Positions 33,278 to 45,800 of a stretch of 64,000 nt of DNA are shown in pieces (position 1 is the stretch's first letter; every line of letters starts with the position of its first letter). The position numbers and the translations under genes were made by a program. This DNA is from Ornithodoros turicata. Lineage: Eukaryota; Arthropoda; Arachnida; Ixodida; Argasidae. The notes beneath the pieces were generated by a model. That model saw nothing but the letters and a program-made list of their open reading frames with translations. It ran no database searches and was not told the origin of the DNA. The stretch is from contig NC_088201.1 of NCBI RefSeq assembly GCF_037126465.1, positions 3,725,001 through 3,789,000 of the forward strand, read 5' to 3'.

Positions 33278-33424
33278 GACCGCGCACGTGTTTTAGATCA
33301 GGTTCCCACAGAGGTTGTATATGTGGAACGTACGATGTAACACAGATATACTGTATGTAACTACTTCCATCGCAATCAACATGGCTTTTGTAACCCATCT
33401 GTCTTCCTGCATTCATGATGTTCA

Positions 33425-33462
33425 ATGCAGCTTGGAAGGCAATATTGCCTTCCAAGCTGCAT
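33425..33462. repeat. Perfect 38-bp palindrome
   Basis: ATGCAGCTTGGAAGGCAAT is followed immediately by its exact reverse complement with no spacer. Confidence 0.9.
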
Positions 33463-33831
33463 CGGTGTGAACAAATGCCATCTTCCTCGACGTTTCCAAG
33501 TCTTTGATACTGTTGTTCACACCTGCCTTCATTATTAACTGTCACTTCTCAACTTACACCCACTTATCCACATATTACAATTACTCACAAGTAATGCCAC
33601 AGTGTCCATGGCCACAGACCAAATGTATAAATTAAATTGTATCGAATTCAATAATATATTGCATAGTGGATCCCAATAAAGTGCTCGACGAATGCAGCAC
33701 TGTTGAGCGTCATTTCATACAGACACCGTGTCGAGTTTACAGCCAATATTCCGCGGCCAGAACCTCAAACCTTGGCTCGGAAATGGCAGGGCGTACATCC
33801 GCACACAACTACATTGCCTAGACGAGAGATT

Positions 33832-33837
33832 TTTATT
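33832..33837 (-). promoter_or_regulatory. Polyadenylation signal AATAAA of ATP synthase e gene
   Basis: AATAAA on the minus strand, 68 bases after the stop codon of the subunit e gene. Confidence 0.75.
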
Positions 33838-33904
33838 TAGAACTCAAGGGTGGTCGAACCAACAAAGTGTACATGGCAGCTAAGAACGTGTGAAGGAAGC
33901 GTCG

Positions 33905-36389
33905 TTAGAAGCCCGGAGGAACTGGTGTTCCAGTCTCCTTGGCTAGGACCAGGAGCTCCTCGCGCTGGGCTCTGAGCTTCTCCTCTTGTTTTTTGGCAGC
34001 AATTGAGGCCTGGTGCTTGGCCTCCACCTCTCTTCGCACAGCTTCCTTTTTCGTCAGCCGTTCTGTGAGAACAGGTGCCTTTGTCAAAACCCAGTCATAG
34101 TCCAGAAAAATAATAAAATTCTTTTTTTTTTTTTTTTAATATAACTAGTTACAGCTACACATAGCAAGTTCATGTTTAAGCGACGACGTCCGAGTAAGTG
34201 TAACTCTCAAAACTTGGTTTCAGTGCTTGCGCAGTCAAACCCCATTCATTTACTCGAAGGATACCGTAATTTCACGCGTATAAGCCGCGGGCAATGCGAG
34301 GCGACTGATGCAAACTTTTTTTCTAGAAAGTGACAGCATTTGGAAAAACAAAATACGATTAAAACTTGAGGCGAATGAGCGCAAAGTTTGGAGCGCTAGA
34401 AACGTCATTTTCTATTTTTACGACAGGATCCAAATGTGTAACCTTCACTAAATTCACCCTGGATGCTCGTATGCCCGTACTACCATCTGTAGTATCCGAT
34501 CCCAGTTTTTGCGCCAGCATAGTGTACATTATGCACTAGTACAGCCTTGGGGTATTCAAGCAAATACCAAGATCTACTAAAAATTATGCAACACTCAGTG
34601 CGGACGGCAGTGACTCTAGAGAACAATAAACACGGCGTAAACATATAAGAAAATAAAGATAACAAAAATGCTCATACAGGAAAAGAAAAACAAAATGCTA
34701 CGACTGCCCAAAGTCAAACTCACGACCTGAGAGTCTGACGTTTTACTTCTCGCGGCAAATTCCGGAGAGAGGCGTGCCGCTTTAAACCTGCAACCCCAAT
34801 CGTACGCAATGGGGATTACTTGCGGAGTCTGACGCAAACGAGGCACAGCAAACGTGGCACAGTCTAGCGTTTCAAAAATTGTGAGTCGGAGATGCGCGTG
34901 TACTGGTACATCCTCTTAAAGGAGCTCAGAAAGCCACTTCAAAAATTTTCCGTTCCGAACGCGTCGTGGGAGCAGGTAACTCAACTTGATGATTAACGCG
35001 AAAATGTTCTATGTACGCCATATTTTTCATAGAAAAAAAAAAAAAGACATTTGAACATCGCCGCGCGTGTTCCCGGTCGACTCGCTCTTCAGGGTTAAAC
35101 GAGGAGGAGGAGAAAAAAACGTCATCGGCGATGTCAGAAAAGTTGGAAGCGGCGACCGCGCTTCCATCCGGGTCAGTGCTGACCCGGGTCAGTGCTCTTT
35201 CCTTCTTCCACCGCTGCGGCGGTGTTCCGAGCGAAAAATAGCAGACGACGTTCGTCTAAACCAATCGGCGGCTCAACTTTTCACACATCAAAATGATGCG
35301 AGCAGCTCGACGGCTCGTTCCGGGTATTGCCACCGTTGCGCACGGTCGTGATTTTCAAAATCGAATTCTGCGATATTTGTGAACCTGTTGATAGAATTAC
35401 TTCGCATGGTGCGTTTTAATGAGCATGCAAACCGCTTGGTTTTTAAAAAAAATGGTGGTGATTAAAGTGCTTTCCGAGCTCCTTTAAGATTGAGCCGTTC
35501 GGTATGGAAGGGGATCCATTATAGGCGGGCGAGGTGACGCGAAGAGCTCAAGCACTGGGTGACACATACCTTAGTGATGCCACTGCTGGGTACCACTAAC
35601 ACCTAGGTGCAAGTACTACATGTACCTGTGACTTTGAGCATTAGTTTACACTGCAAAACAAATTATGAAAAGGATAATAGTAACTCACTTAAGTTATATG
35701 CACCATATAGGACTCCAGCAGCGAAAGCTCCCCACCGGCATGCCTGGAAAAGCGAAATGTATTGATACATGCTCCACTGAGACGGATATTACAGGCAGAC
35801 TGAAAATAACGCCGGTTCCACACCAACTTTTACGATCCAGTGTGCGATGTTTTTCAATGTATACGTGCAATACACGGTGCTTTTCTTTTTTTTTTTTTTT
35901 TTTTTCTTGCGTTGAACCTAAAGCGCATTAGCCTACACATTACAATGAGCAATATGATTCACGACTGTGTGTCGCGTACTAAAACCTGGAAGAAAGAAAT
36001 TGAGAGTTCGGCCTTATCGGTAAAAATACTGCGATAGCAACGCAAATTTCTGTGTTATAGGCGCTTACTTAAATTAGGCACACACAAACTGCAAGAGAAC
36101 CCACCGCTCTTTCTTTAGGCTTATGATACATCCACAAACTGCCGGTGCATTGCATGCATCGTATACAACATACGAGTGCAAAGCATGTAAACACTGATAT
36201 AAATGCGACCACGTGCCCAGAACATTTTGTAATAGATGCTACGATTCAACTGTTGGATGAGCATGACCTCTAAACCACGAAGGTGGTCACCAATAGTCTG
36301 TCATTTTTAGTATAAAACCACCACGTGTACTAACTCTCACATACCCGGATGAATGGTGAAACTGCAACAGGAGGGGCAAGTTCAACCAT
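33905..36389 (-). CDS. ATP5ME: Mitochondrial ATP synthase membrane subunit e
   Basis: Three exons (minus): 36345-36389, 35689-35743, 33905-34062; introns are GT-AG and phases fit (0, then 1). The joined product has 85 residues, near the usual 70-85. It begins MVELAPPVAVSPFIR, then CRWGAFAAGVLYGAYNL, a short membrane segment with the G-x-x-Y-G-A pattern of subunit e, and continues with a charged coiled coil (KRLTKKEAVRREVEAK and following) ending in ETGTPVPPGF. The xPVxVSPxI start, the GVxYGA helix and the SKKEAxxRE-like segment are as in insect subunit e. Role known from the family: part of the Fo membrane domain in the mitochondrial inner membrane, needed for dimerisation of the enzyme and cristae shape. 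An AATAAA signal follows. It is divergent to the GPAT gene. Intron 2 carries a piggyBac-like element. Confidence 0.88.
34271..34470. mobile_element. Chimeric MITE remnant
   Basis: The left end (CCGTAATTTCACGCGTATAA) is that of the element at 45813-46350, whereas the right part (TTTTTTTCTAGAAAGTGACA to CTAAATTCACCCTG) is the right end of the CAGGGTGAATTTAGC family at 44298 and 58555. Two families are joined without their other halves. Confidence 0.65.
34920..35483. mobile_element. piggyBac-like MITE with TTAA target
   Basis: Inverted ends AGGAGCTCAGAAAGCCACTT and AAGTGCTTTCCGAGCTCCT, flanked by TTAA at 34916-34919 and 35484-35487. The TTAA duplication is diagnostic of piggyBac-type integration. 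564 bp, in intron 2 of the subunit e gene. A related copy starts at 41405. Confidence 0.8.
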
Positions 36390-36821
36390 ATTTACAATGA
36401 CTAAAAAGTGGACACCCGAAAATTAATGAGCCACAAGCAGTACGCTAACCAACACCTTCTCGATTCGAGTGCGGCCGAATGGGATGACCGCTCGTCCCGT
36501 CGTTTCGTAGCCAGAAATTCATACCCGTGATTACACTAATTACACCACTGTAATATTAACAAGCAGCCATAGATATTTCTTTCTGCGCTGTATTAAAGAC
36601 AGTACATCGTAAGTAACGACACGCGATTAAAATTGGTGTAATAAGACAGTAAATTATTCCATTTGATTCCAACCAGCTCAGATTCCATTTTGCTCGCACT
36701 GTCATCTATGGACGTTTTCCGAAACTACATTGCTCTTCCGCAGCAGCAGAAATAAAAAAACACGCAATCCGCAGAAGGATTGCGAGCTGACACGAGTTAG
36801 CAAATACACGAGTGTCTAGCA
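36390..36821. promoter_or_regulatory. Shared divergent promoter region (inferred)
   Basis: 432 bp separate the start codons of the subunit e gene (minus) and the GPAT gene (plus). No clear TATA box. A hairpin of GCAATCCGCAGAAGGATTGC lies at about 36765-36784, just before the GPAT start. No transposon is recognisable in it, unlike the introns on both sides. Promoter function is inference; non-coding first exons of either gene could also lie here. Confidence 0.5.
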
Positions 36822-39800
36822 ATGGACTGGAAATCTCATGTGATTGCCGTGGTACTATGGTGTTTCTCACATCGCATACTCACTGTAGTGTATTCCTTTT
36901 GGTCAGTGATATTACTGTTATTCGTGCTGTCCGTTACAAACACTTCGCTTGGGTTACGAAAGCAGTACATCAGGTTGCTCCTGAAATTATTTGAGGTAAG
37001 TTTGAAGTAATCACACGTATTCCACGGTCCCGATTTGAAATTGGAGGCATACATTGTGACACAATCGATGCCTCCGTGTATGCAGAACCGGGTTCGGACG
37101 TCCGACCTGGCATGTTGTCGTGGAACGGTTAAATGTCCTGCGAAACCAAATCCTCGTCAGAGATTGTGAAGAATCTCGAAATCGCATGCATGCAGACGAA
37201 CTGTCGGGACCGTAGCATTTTTTTATCTTTTGCTGTCTGGTTTAAACGGGATCGTCGCGTTGAAGATCCCCGTGAGTTTGCAGACCTTCACGTCGTTTTT
37301 ACATTTGTAAAGCTATTATGTTTCACACCTCTTTGACGAAAGACTACATCTCTGATGCCACGACGTTGTACAGGTCATGCGGCATTAGCTTCGGGTCAAA
37401 TGTTTAGACAGACTCGCCGGTGCGGCAGATACGGGGGCAGGTTCTCTCGATATAGAAACACTAGACAGAGAGCAAGATCATCATTGCAACATCTCGCCAA
37501 AGCGATATTGACTGCCACCTTGCTTGCACGTTTATCATTGCGGCCAAAGTATATCTGTTTACAGAGCTGTCCTGAGGCAGGATGCGATTATACAATAGGC
37601 AGAAAAAAATTCAGGCGTCGAATTTACTTACGGGCTTCAGCTACGCACATGACTGGTAATTCATTCTGTTACATATATGAATGTTCTGCACTTGAAAGCT
37701 CTACAGACAGATTCTAAAAAAAAAAAAAAAGATTAGGAAAATTAGGAAAAAAGAATTAGGAAGTTCCTATTCTAAATTCTGCAGTGAAAATTATCTCCCC
37801 AGGACCTCCCCCGAAACGATTCAGTTAGTTTATCGCTGCTTGAAGAGATGGACGTCATTTCGTCATCAAGTGCTTTCACATACATAACGTGCGGTGTCTG
37901 GATATTATTAGCCATCGATTACCGTCTTGATTATAATTAATCATTTCTTGAGTGGTCACTACTTTGATAGAAATAATTTACGGATGATCCGTTAGGGAAA
38001 TGTAACATTACGAATAAACATCAGACGTTTGTAGGTGAGTACGTTATTGTAACACATCGAATGGTTTCCTCTAATTTGTGACTGTGCCAAGTGAACCTGT
38101 CCGTGAAGCTTGTAGTCCCCTTCGCTGATGGGTAGTCCTCGTAGTATAGCAAATATGACTATACTTTATTTTGCTGATTATGAGTGTGCAAACATGGTAG
38201 TCCAGAAGGCGAGAGGGCAGTGTACTACGACTCGTGCATAACTGGTTCTGGTTCTTTTATTTAACACCATTTCCGTTTACAAGATTTGATGCAGGACCGC
38301 CAGGCATGCCCTATAACATGCCTAACCTGCGCATAAACCCGTAATGTTCAAGATTTTTCCATGCACGCAGCTCATTTGTATGAAAATGCTGTAAAAATGC
38401 ATCTCTGTACCACTTTTTAACGCCAAAGTTTTAGATTTGCAAAATCGGAATATAACGCTCTCTTTTGAAACGAGTCAGTCGTCGACCAATCAAGACAGCT
38501 GCGGGACCCCACGCACTTTTTCGATTGGCAGTCAAATGCGCTAACCATTACACCGCGGCCTTCCAACAGCACTTCGCTAAGTGGCATCGTCCTCTTATGC
38601 TTTTCAACACGTGCAAATGCAAATGCGCACATGTTCATGCAGAGTACACCTGGTGAACGTGATAGAAACTATCAAACCTGAGGCTGGCACAGACAGACAA
38701 GACATTAGCTGTTGGAGGTTTTGTGTTCCATCCTCAACTTGGTTAATTTCCATTTTGTTTCTGTGGAAAAATTTCACCATCGAATAATTCCTCCTGTAGT
38801 AATCTTGGCAGCCGTGTCTCTGCATAGAAGCGTACGAACGGGAGAAAAACAGCTTCTTCTTGCTCCAATATGGGTGTGAGCCCTCTTTGCTTTTGACGCG
38901 GAACTCCTCGGGGAACAAGAGCAACATAACAGGGGCCTGCACAGCACAAAAAAGTCACTCTCACAAAGGTTAATGCATTATGATCGACAAAAACATTGCA
39001 AGAACTTGGGGGGGCAAATTCCTGACTCATCCTGTTAAAGGACCTTTCACTGCTCCTTTAACTTTGTTTTGTAACATTCTTTTATGCACCCATTTTGCAA
39101 GTTCTCCAACATTTTTTTTTTTTACACATAGGTGCGTGCGTATTAAAAAAATATGTAGTATATGTATATTTATCGCTACGTAGGCCCAAGGAGCCCAAGC
39201 AAGAGTGAATGAAAAGAAATACATATTTCACAACAAGTGACCAACAAATTCTTTTTGCAATACGTGTGCCAGTGTGTCCACATGTGCTGTAAATATTTAG
39301 GCTGAGAAGTGACCAACCAACAGTGGCATAGCCATGGGGGGCTAGGGGGGGGGTTCGAGCCCCCCCCCCCCCCCCCTAGCAGAGAGAAAAGAGAAAAGCA
39401 ATGGCCCCAGAACGGATCCTTGCGGTACTCCAGAAAGAACAGGCGTTTCATTAGACATACAGCCATTGTACAAGACATTCTGCAGGCATTGTGCAGACAT
39501 TGTACAAGCCAAAAAGGCATTCTTCAATCCACGTAGCGATAACAGTAACATTATGCAGTATATTAAGTACTAATTGTGTTACTACAAATGAGAAGAGTTA
39601 TCTAGAAATTTGTTTTTCACTGGCTTTCCGAGACATACGATGCCTCCACTAGGAGAACAAAGGCTTTTTCCTTTGGAGTTGAGCTCGGTCACGAGAATAA
39701 TCGCCACATAACTCGGGGGTTGTTAGCACTAAATCATCTTTTGCACAGCTGTGCTGACACCGTAGCATTTTCTCACAGTGCGCAGCATGAATACATCTCC

Positions 39801-42800
39801 TTTGGTGGACCTTGCCAAGCCAACATAAATAAGGTGCACGTCAGTCTACGGCAAACTGTACAGAGGAAAGTGGTCTGTAAACGAAAAACGTGCGGTACTT
39901 CGGTTGGTTTTTATTCGTGTAGCTCATAGTAATTAAAACCTCTTGTACTCTGTAGGTACTGTACGGGGTACAGTGTTATGTTTTTATGGTACCAGTGTGT
40001 AACACTCGTGTGTGTGTATGTGTGCCCCCAGCTTACAGCACAGCTTACACATGCAGATGTCAATATAGTACATCAGGCAGTGGCGGATCCAAGGGGGGGG
40101 GCGGTTGGGCGACCGCCCCCCTCCCGCACTACGCACTCTGACAAAGAAACCCCAACCCCCGCCCCCAAACCGAGGGTCTGGATCTGCTCCTGACATCAGG
40201 TCACCCATATTACCAGGAACTTTCCTGTTTCTGGTTCTGTGTGAAAAATCTGTTTCTTTTTCTTTCTTTTTTTCTTTTTTTTTTTTCCGGCTTTCGGTGG
40301 TACATAAAGCCACTCAGTGAAAAAAAATCATCGAGAAACAAAACTTCCATTATTATGCATATGTATGCATACAGTGAACGTATTTTTCCCATTACGGTAG
40401 CAGCTGCTAAGACACGAATTTGTTGTAATAAATTGCCACGCACATAGAAACAATGACGCTAGGTTTGAAAATGCTCGCCCTGCATTGCGCTTGATGCGAT
40501 AGCAAGTTGAGGGCTGCAGCAGAAAGCCGCTTGAGTAAACTCGCTTGCAGGAGTTACATTTATCAACGGAGAATTTCAAATGCTCGTTCTGGTCAACTGT
40601 GTGTGAACGTGTAAAATATTTACCATACGTTTATCGGTGTTTTTTGGTAAATACCGAAAACTGGAAACCCTTTCGATAAGTTGGACTGAATTATTTATTT
40701 ACAGTGTATACTGATGGACCGTGACCAAACGGCCATAAGGCCTGTAAGTTACTGCATGACAATCTTGGGCGAGTTTGCAACCCATGTGACCACTACTGAA
40801 CATTTCAAAAGAGGCAACTGTCTGAGACAACACTTTCAAGCGGTTCCGATGTATTCAGAATACATTAACGGCACATATTGAAATTTTTTCGGAATACGTA
40901 CACCGAATTTGCAAAAATGCATTTGTCGTACGTTTTTTACTACATTTTCTGAAAAATGCCACGAATTGGAAACCTTATTAATAACAGATTTCACAGTGCC
41001 ACCTCAGAAACATATGTCTATATAAGTGATTTTAACGTGTTTTGTAGAGAACTGGCCCTATTACTTTCATTGTATTAATACATAGCCATTTACATTTCTC
41101 TGGCCATTTGGTGTACATAAACATATCCTGTGTAGTAGCGGTTCTTTTTTGCATCGCATATATCTTATTATGTATGCAGACATTTTCAGTGACATATGTA
41201 ACCATGTTCTCCCCCATGTAATGCCCTTGCGGGCATTTGAAGTACTCACATAATATAGATGAACATATTCAGCAGGACACCAGGTATTCCTTATGGATGA
41301 GCTTTGGCTATAAAACTGATTTAGGATTAGGCGCATCAAGTCATCCCATTTCCCAAAACAGAGAAACCAGGGCTAATATCAAGGCTAAGTTCCAAAGGAC
41401 TTAAAGGAGTACAGAGGGCCATCCAAAAAAATTTCAGATTAAGACGTCTGATGAAAGTGTGCGTGTCATTTTACCGAATAGCGCGAAAGGTTTTGATGTG
41501 TGCAATTTGATTCCCAGAAAAAAAATTCACATAGACATGGCCCCGCGCGTTCACCCTTAACTCGCCACTCCGGGTATAACGAGGATGAGGAGGTATGATG
41601 GCACGTCACCGACGACGTTATAAGGAGAACTCGTCCTGGTTCGCCGGTCAGTGGGGGTCAGCGCCTTGTCACTTTGCCGCCGTAAACCAGTTTTGCCAGT
41701 TCTCCCGGAGAATTTTGGGATAGAAGGAGCGGCCGAATCATTACAGAGACAAGAGGAAGGCTTTTTCGGAACCCCGAACGGCCGAGTAGCAGACGACAGC
41801 GGAGTGGCAGACAACATTTCTCTAGACCAACCAGCGAGCGTTCTCCTTATACCGCCAGCGCGAGGTTCCAGGCAGATCACAGGCTGGTACTGCTCTTCAC
41901 CGCCATTGCGCACGGTCGCTGTTTGCGGTGCACTTTAAATTCAATTTCTGGGATAATTATGACTCTGTGGTGTGAATTACTTGGCATGGTGCATCTTACT
42001 GGCCTACTTAACAGATTTATTTGAAGAAAACAGGATATTTTATTTATTTCCGTTTCCATCAAGAGATGGCGGTGGTCCCAGACAAAAAGCTGCCATGATG
42101 CAGCTTGAAAACGCCTGGGGACCGCGACGTCAATAGCAGTGCTAACACATACCAAACACAGGAAAATAACTGGCATTCACATACGCGACACTTCAGCAAC
42201 AACCAAATAAGCACATCTGGCATGATTACGTGCATCAATAAATTAATTGGTAAACACTCTTACAAAAAGCACCACAATAGCACAGACAGTAACAGCTTTG
42301 CTGTAATTACACACACTCATGTCTCTCCCATCATCAATAACGGTTTGAACTCGCAACAAAAAACACAGCTACTTGATGATCGATCAGAAAAAACGGAAGA
42401 ACGCAGGAAATGCCCTCGTAATAATCCAAAAGCGAAAAGGAGTAATAAAAAAATTCTAATGTGATTGAAGGATATTTAGGTAGTGTGCACGGAGAGCTTT
42501 TTTCGAGAGCTTTTTGTAGTATATTAAAAATGACTTCTGCGCTACTTTAATCTCTCTTCCGATTGCAGTATGGGCGGATTAAAATCGAGAGGGCCAACCG
42601 GCTACGGCTCCTTCGTGAAGAGAGCGTCGACGACTTGGCTAGTTTGGAGTCGTCTCCTGGTGTGGCTTCCACCTCAGGTAGGGGTCGTGGTGCAGCTTGA
42701 CTGCACGTGTGTGTGATACCATGGCATCGAGGGTGGGATTTTTCTTGCAGCAATCACACGAGACGGTGTCCTGGTAGGAGCTGACCAGCCTCTCATCGAC

Positions 42801-45800
42801 CTGCCTACCAAAGAGTACCACTTGGGGGACATTACAGACTTCATCAAGAAAGGAGTTGAGGTATGTAATTAACATTTTAGGAATACCGCGCTGTCGAAGT
42901 TGGTTTTGGATGGCTTGAACGGACTTCGGTTAGATGCGGTAGAAGTAACGTTTCCTTTAGAAGGAATAAAAACCCCCAGTACTCGATAAAAAGTACTCAA
43001 AATACAACGTAACGTGTTTGATTTGAACTGGTTTGCTTTAAATATCCCGTTAATCCATAATCGTTATCTGTTTACTTTATTTCAATAAACGAAAGAACGA
43101 ATCTATGAATCTTTCAGAAAACTCTAAGGAAGATTTACAGATTCACTCTTCTTCCAGTTTCCATGTCATTGTGGCTTCCTCGTAAGGGCATTGAGACAAA
43201 GCGCATCAAAAACCACGGCTGCCGTCACCAATGAACCAATGCGCCGCTCTAAAGATACACCCGACCAATGCCAATAGATCCCGTATTTTGTAACGAGAAT
43301 CTTTGTGTTTATATAGTCGAAGAACGCAGACAATCACCAGTAACACCGCACGTAGCCACAGTTGCTCCGCGGCGGTAACGTACAACTTCCAACGATGACG
43401 CGATCAATTTTTATCACTTCCACAGGCCATCATCGATGACGTCGTAACGAAACGATTTGCGACAGAGGAACTGCCCTCCTGGAACCTCCTTACTCGGACC
43501 AACAAAAATTACACCTTCGTCAGGTGAGGACCACGACCTACTAGATTATAACGACCATGTCAGGCGCACCCCTTCTATGCGCCGCATTTTTGGAAGGTAG
43601 CGGTGGCGCTACTCATCGTCCCCAGTTATTGCTTCCTCAACTTCTACGATACTTTGTACTTCAGCTTACCTTAGTGTTTCTGTACAAGCGGTGGATATTC
43701 CGCAGATGTTTCATTCTGAGGTTGATTATCATCATCATTCTACGCATTTTCATAGGGGCTATCGCTGTCGTCTGCTACGGTAGTCGTACACACGCTTCAG
43801 CGCGTTCAGAATTCAAATTTCCGTCGTCCAATCGTGTTGTGCCGATCAGTAGCGCCCCCGGCGGATCGTGCGGACGGGCTCCTCATAGGGTTTTCTGATT
43901 GTGACATGGTCGTTAGAATCTAGTAGGCCGTGGTGAGGACACGACTGGAAAAAAAAAAGTGTTTGTTGAGAATTGACTCCCAATTTTTGTACGTGGCAGT
44001 TTTCGGCTAACGGTCATCTGGTGCATCGGTTGCCTGGTGCGCTACTGTCTGCTCTTTCCCATGCGGTAAGTAGGTGCCGCGCTATTGGTGTCGAGATTGG
44101 AGTTCTCACCGTGGCGTTTTTTTGTGAAGTGTGGCTCTCACGTTCGTTGGCATGGCGTGGCTCATCTGCGGCACAGCGGTGGTAGGATGCTTCCCCGAGG
44201 GAAGGTGAGGCCCAGGATGTTTCTTTATGCAACGGCGGAACGAGTCTGCGCCAAATTTTGCCCGCATTATTGGTCGCCTTCTTGGCCAGAGTACCTACAG
44301 GGTGAGCTTAGCGAGGGTTACGCATTTCGATCGAGTCTCTAAAATATAAGGTAACGCCTCCGGAGCTTCAAACTTTGCAGACCGATAGTCATTCGTTCCG
44401 AAGTTTTAATCTTTTTTTTTTTTTTTTCAAATGCTATCACTTTCTAGAAAAAAAGTTAGAAGCGAAACAAATTTTCACCCCACGCATTTCCTATGCCGCC
44501 TGCTTCTCATTCACATCATCATGTATAGGTGGCGCTGCCTCGAAACCCTGCATCTGGTCCATCTGGTTGTTGGTTGTTCCATAGGTTCTGATTTTGCTTC
44601 GTCTCCGGGCAGCGCCACCTATACGTGGTGATGTGAACGTGAAGCAGACAGAGGAAAAAATGGCGGTCCGCAGGCGGCATAGGCCATAGGAAATGCATGG
44701 GGTGAGAGTTCGCTTTGCTGCCAACTTTTTTTCTAGAAAGTGATAGCATTTGAAAAAAATAAAGTTTGGAGCGCTAGAAACGTCATTTTCTATTTTTACG
44801 ACGGGATCAAAATGTGTAACCTTCGCTAAATTCACCCTGTACAGTGTGCATACGGTATTTTGAACAGAAAATGTTTGCAATAGAAGAGTTCAGAAAATCC
44901 CAGAATGCTCAGCGTCGCTTTGAACTGTGGGAGTTTACTAATAAAACAGAAACGCGTGTTCCAATTACTTCCCTAGCGGTCCATTGTCCACGACGCGTGA
45001 AGGTCAGTGAAAGCGAACTGTGAAGGATTATCCCCCACTCAGCAAGCGCCCAGGGTGCAATGCGTGCACGCAAAGAGCACTGGGATTTTCTGAACTCATC
45101 TATGCTTTTTGGACGGAAATGTACAATATTCTAGAAACTAATCAAGATTGCTTGCTCAGTCAATATCGCTAGTGAATGGATCACTTTACGGTGCACGTGC
45201 ACATCTCCCACTCTGCTTGAAAACGAACCCATTATTTTTTCCCCGTGAATTTGTTATCAACCATCTTGGGTGCGCCACACGATGATGCCATCGACGATAA
45301 AAATGGTCTACTGCTCGCTGTCTTTAAAGGAGTTGATTGAACCCGCATTCAGAGTTAGTGCAGGCTGTCTGGGATTTGCCTCTCCGACCACCTGTAGAGG
45401 CGCTCACGTCGTCTTCGAGATGGCGGAGAAAAGAACGATTGCGGATGAATAAATCGGCCTGCTTCGTGCATTCTTCCGCGAGACACGCTTCAAAAATTGT
45501 ACGAATAACGTAACTCGCGTGTCGTTTGCCGCCGTCTCCGTTGTTCTCAATCACGCCGCTCTTCTTCCCCTACCTCAACGTTGAATATCTTTCTCCGCAG
45601 TATTTTTGCACCGTGGAATTGATCGTTGCTGTTTGAGTTCAATAAGCCAGGAAACTCCATCGTACACGAAGGGAAGTTGCGTCAGTTCCTCGGCGCAAAA
45701 CATACCGGTCGTACGCTGTTATTATCATTCATTGAGTGCTTCTGCTAGGGTCCGCTAGGTCACGAGCAGCCAATGGGAGAGGCGACTGCCAAATTCTGAT

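Noticed and set aside
33905..34087. Mitochondrial ribosomal protein C-terminus (for example mS26)
   Set aside because: The two upstream exons (MVELAPPVAVSPFIR and CRWGAFAAGVLYGAY) fit ATP synthase subunit e instead, with matching phases.
38604..39030. Minus-strand ORFs of 95-112 residues in GPAT intron 1
   Set aside because: No recognisable domain and overlapping frames with equal openness; not called as genes.
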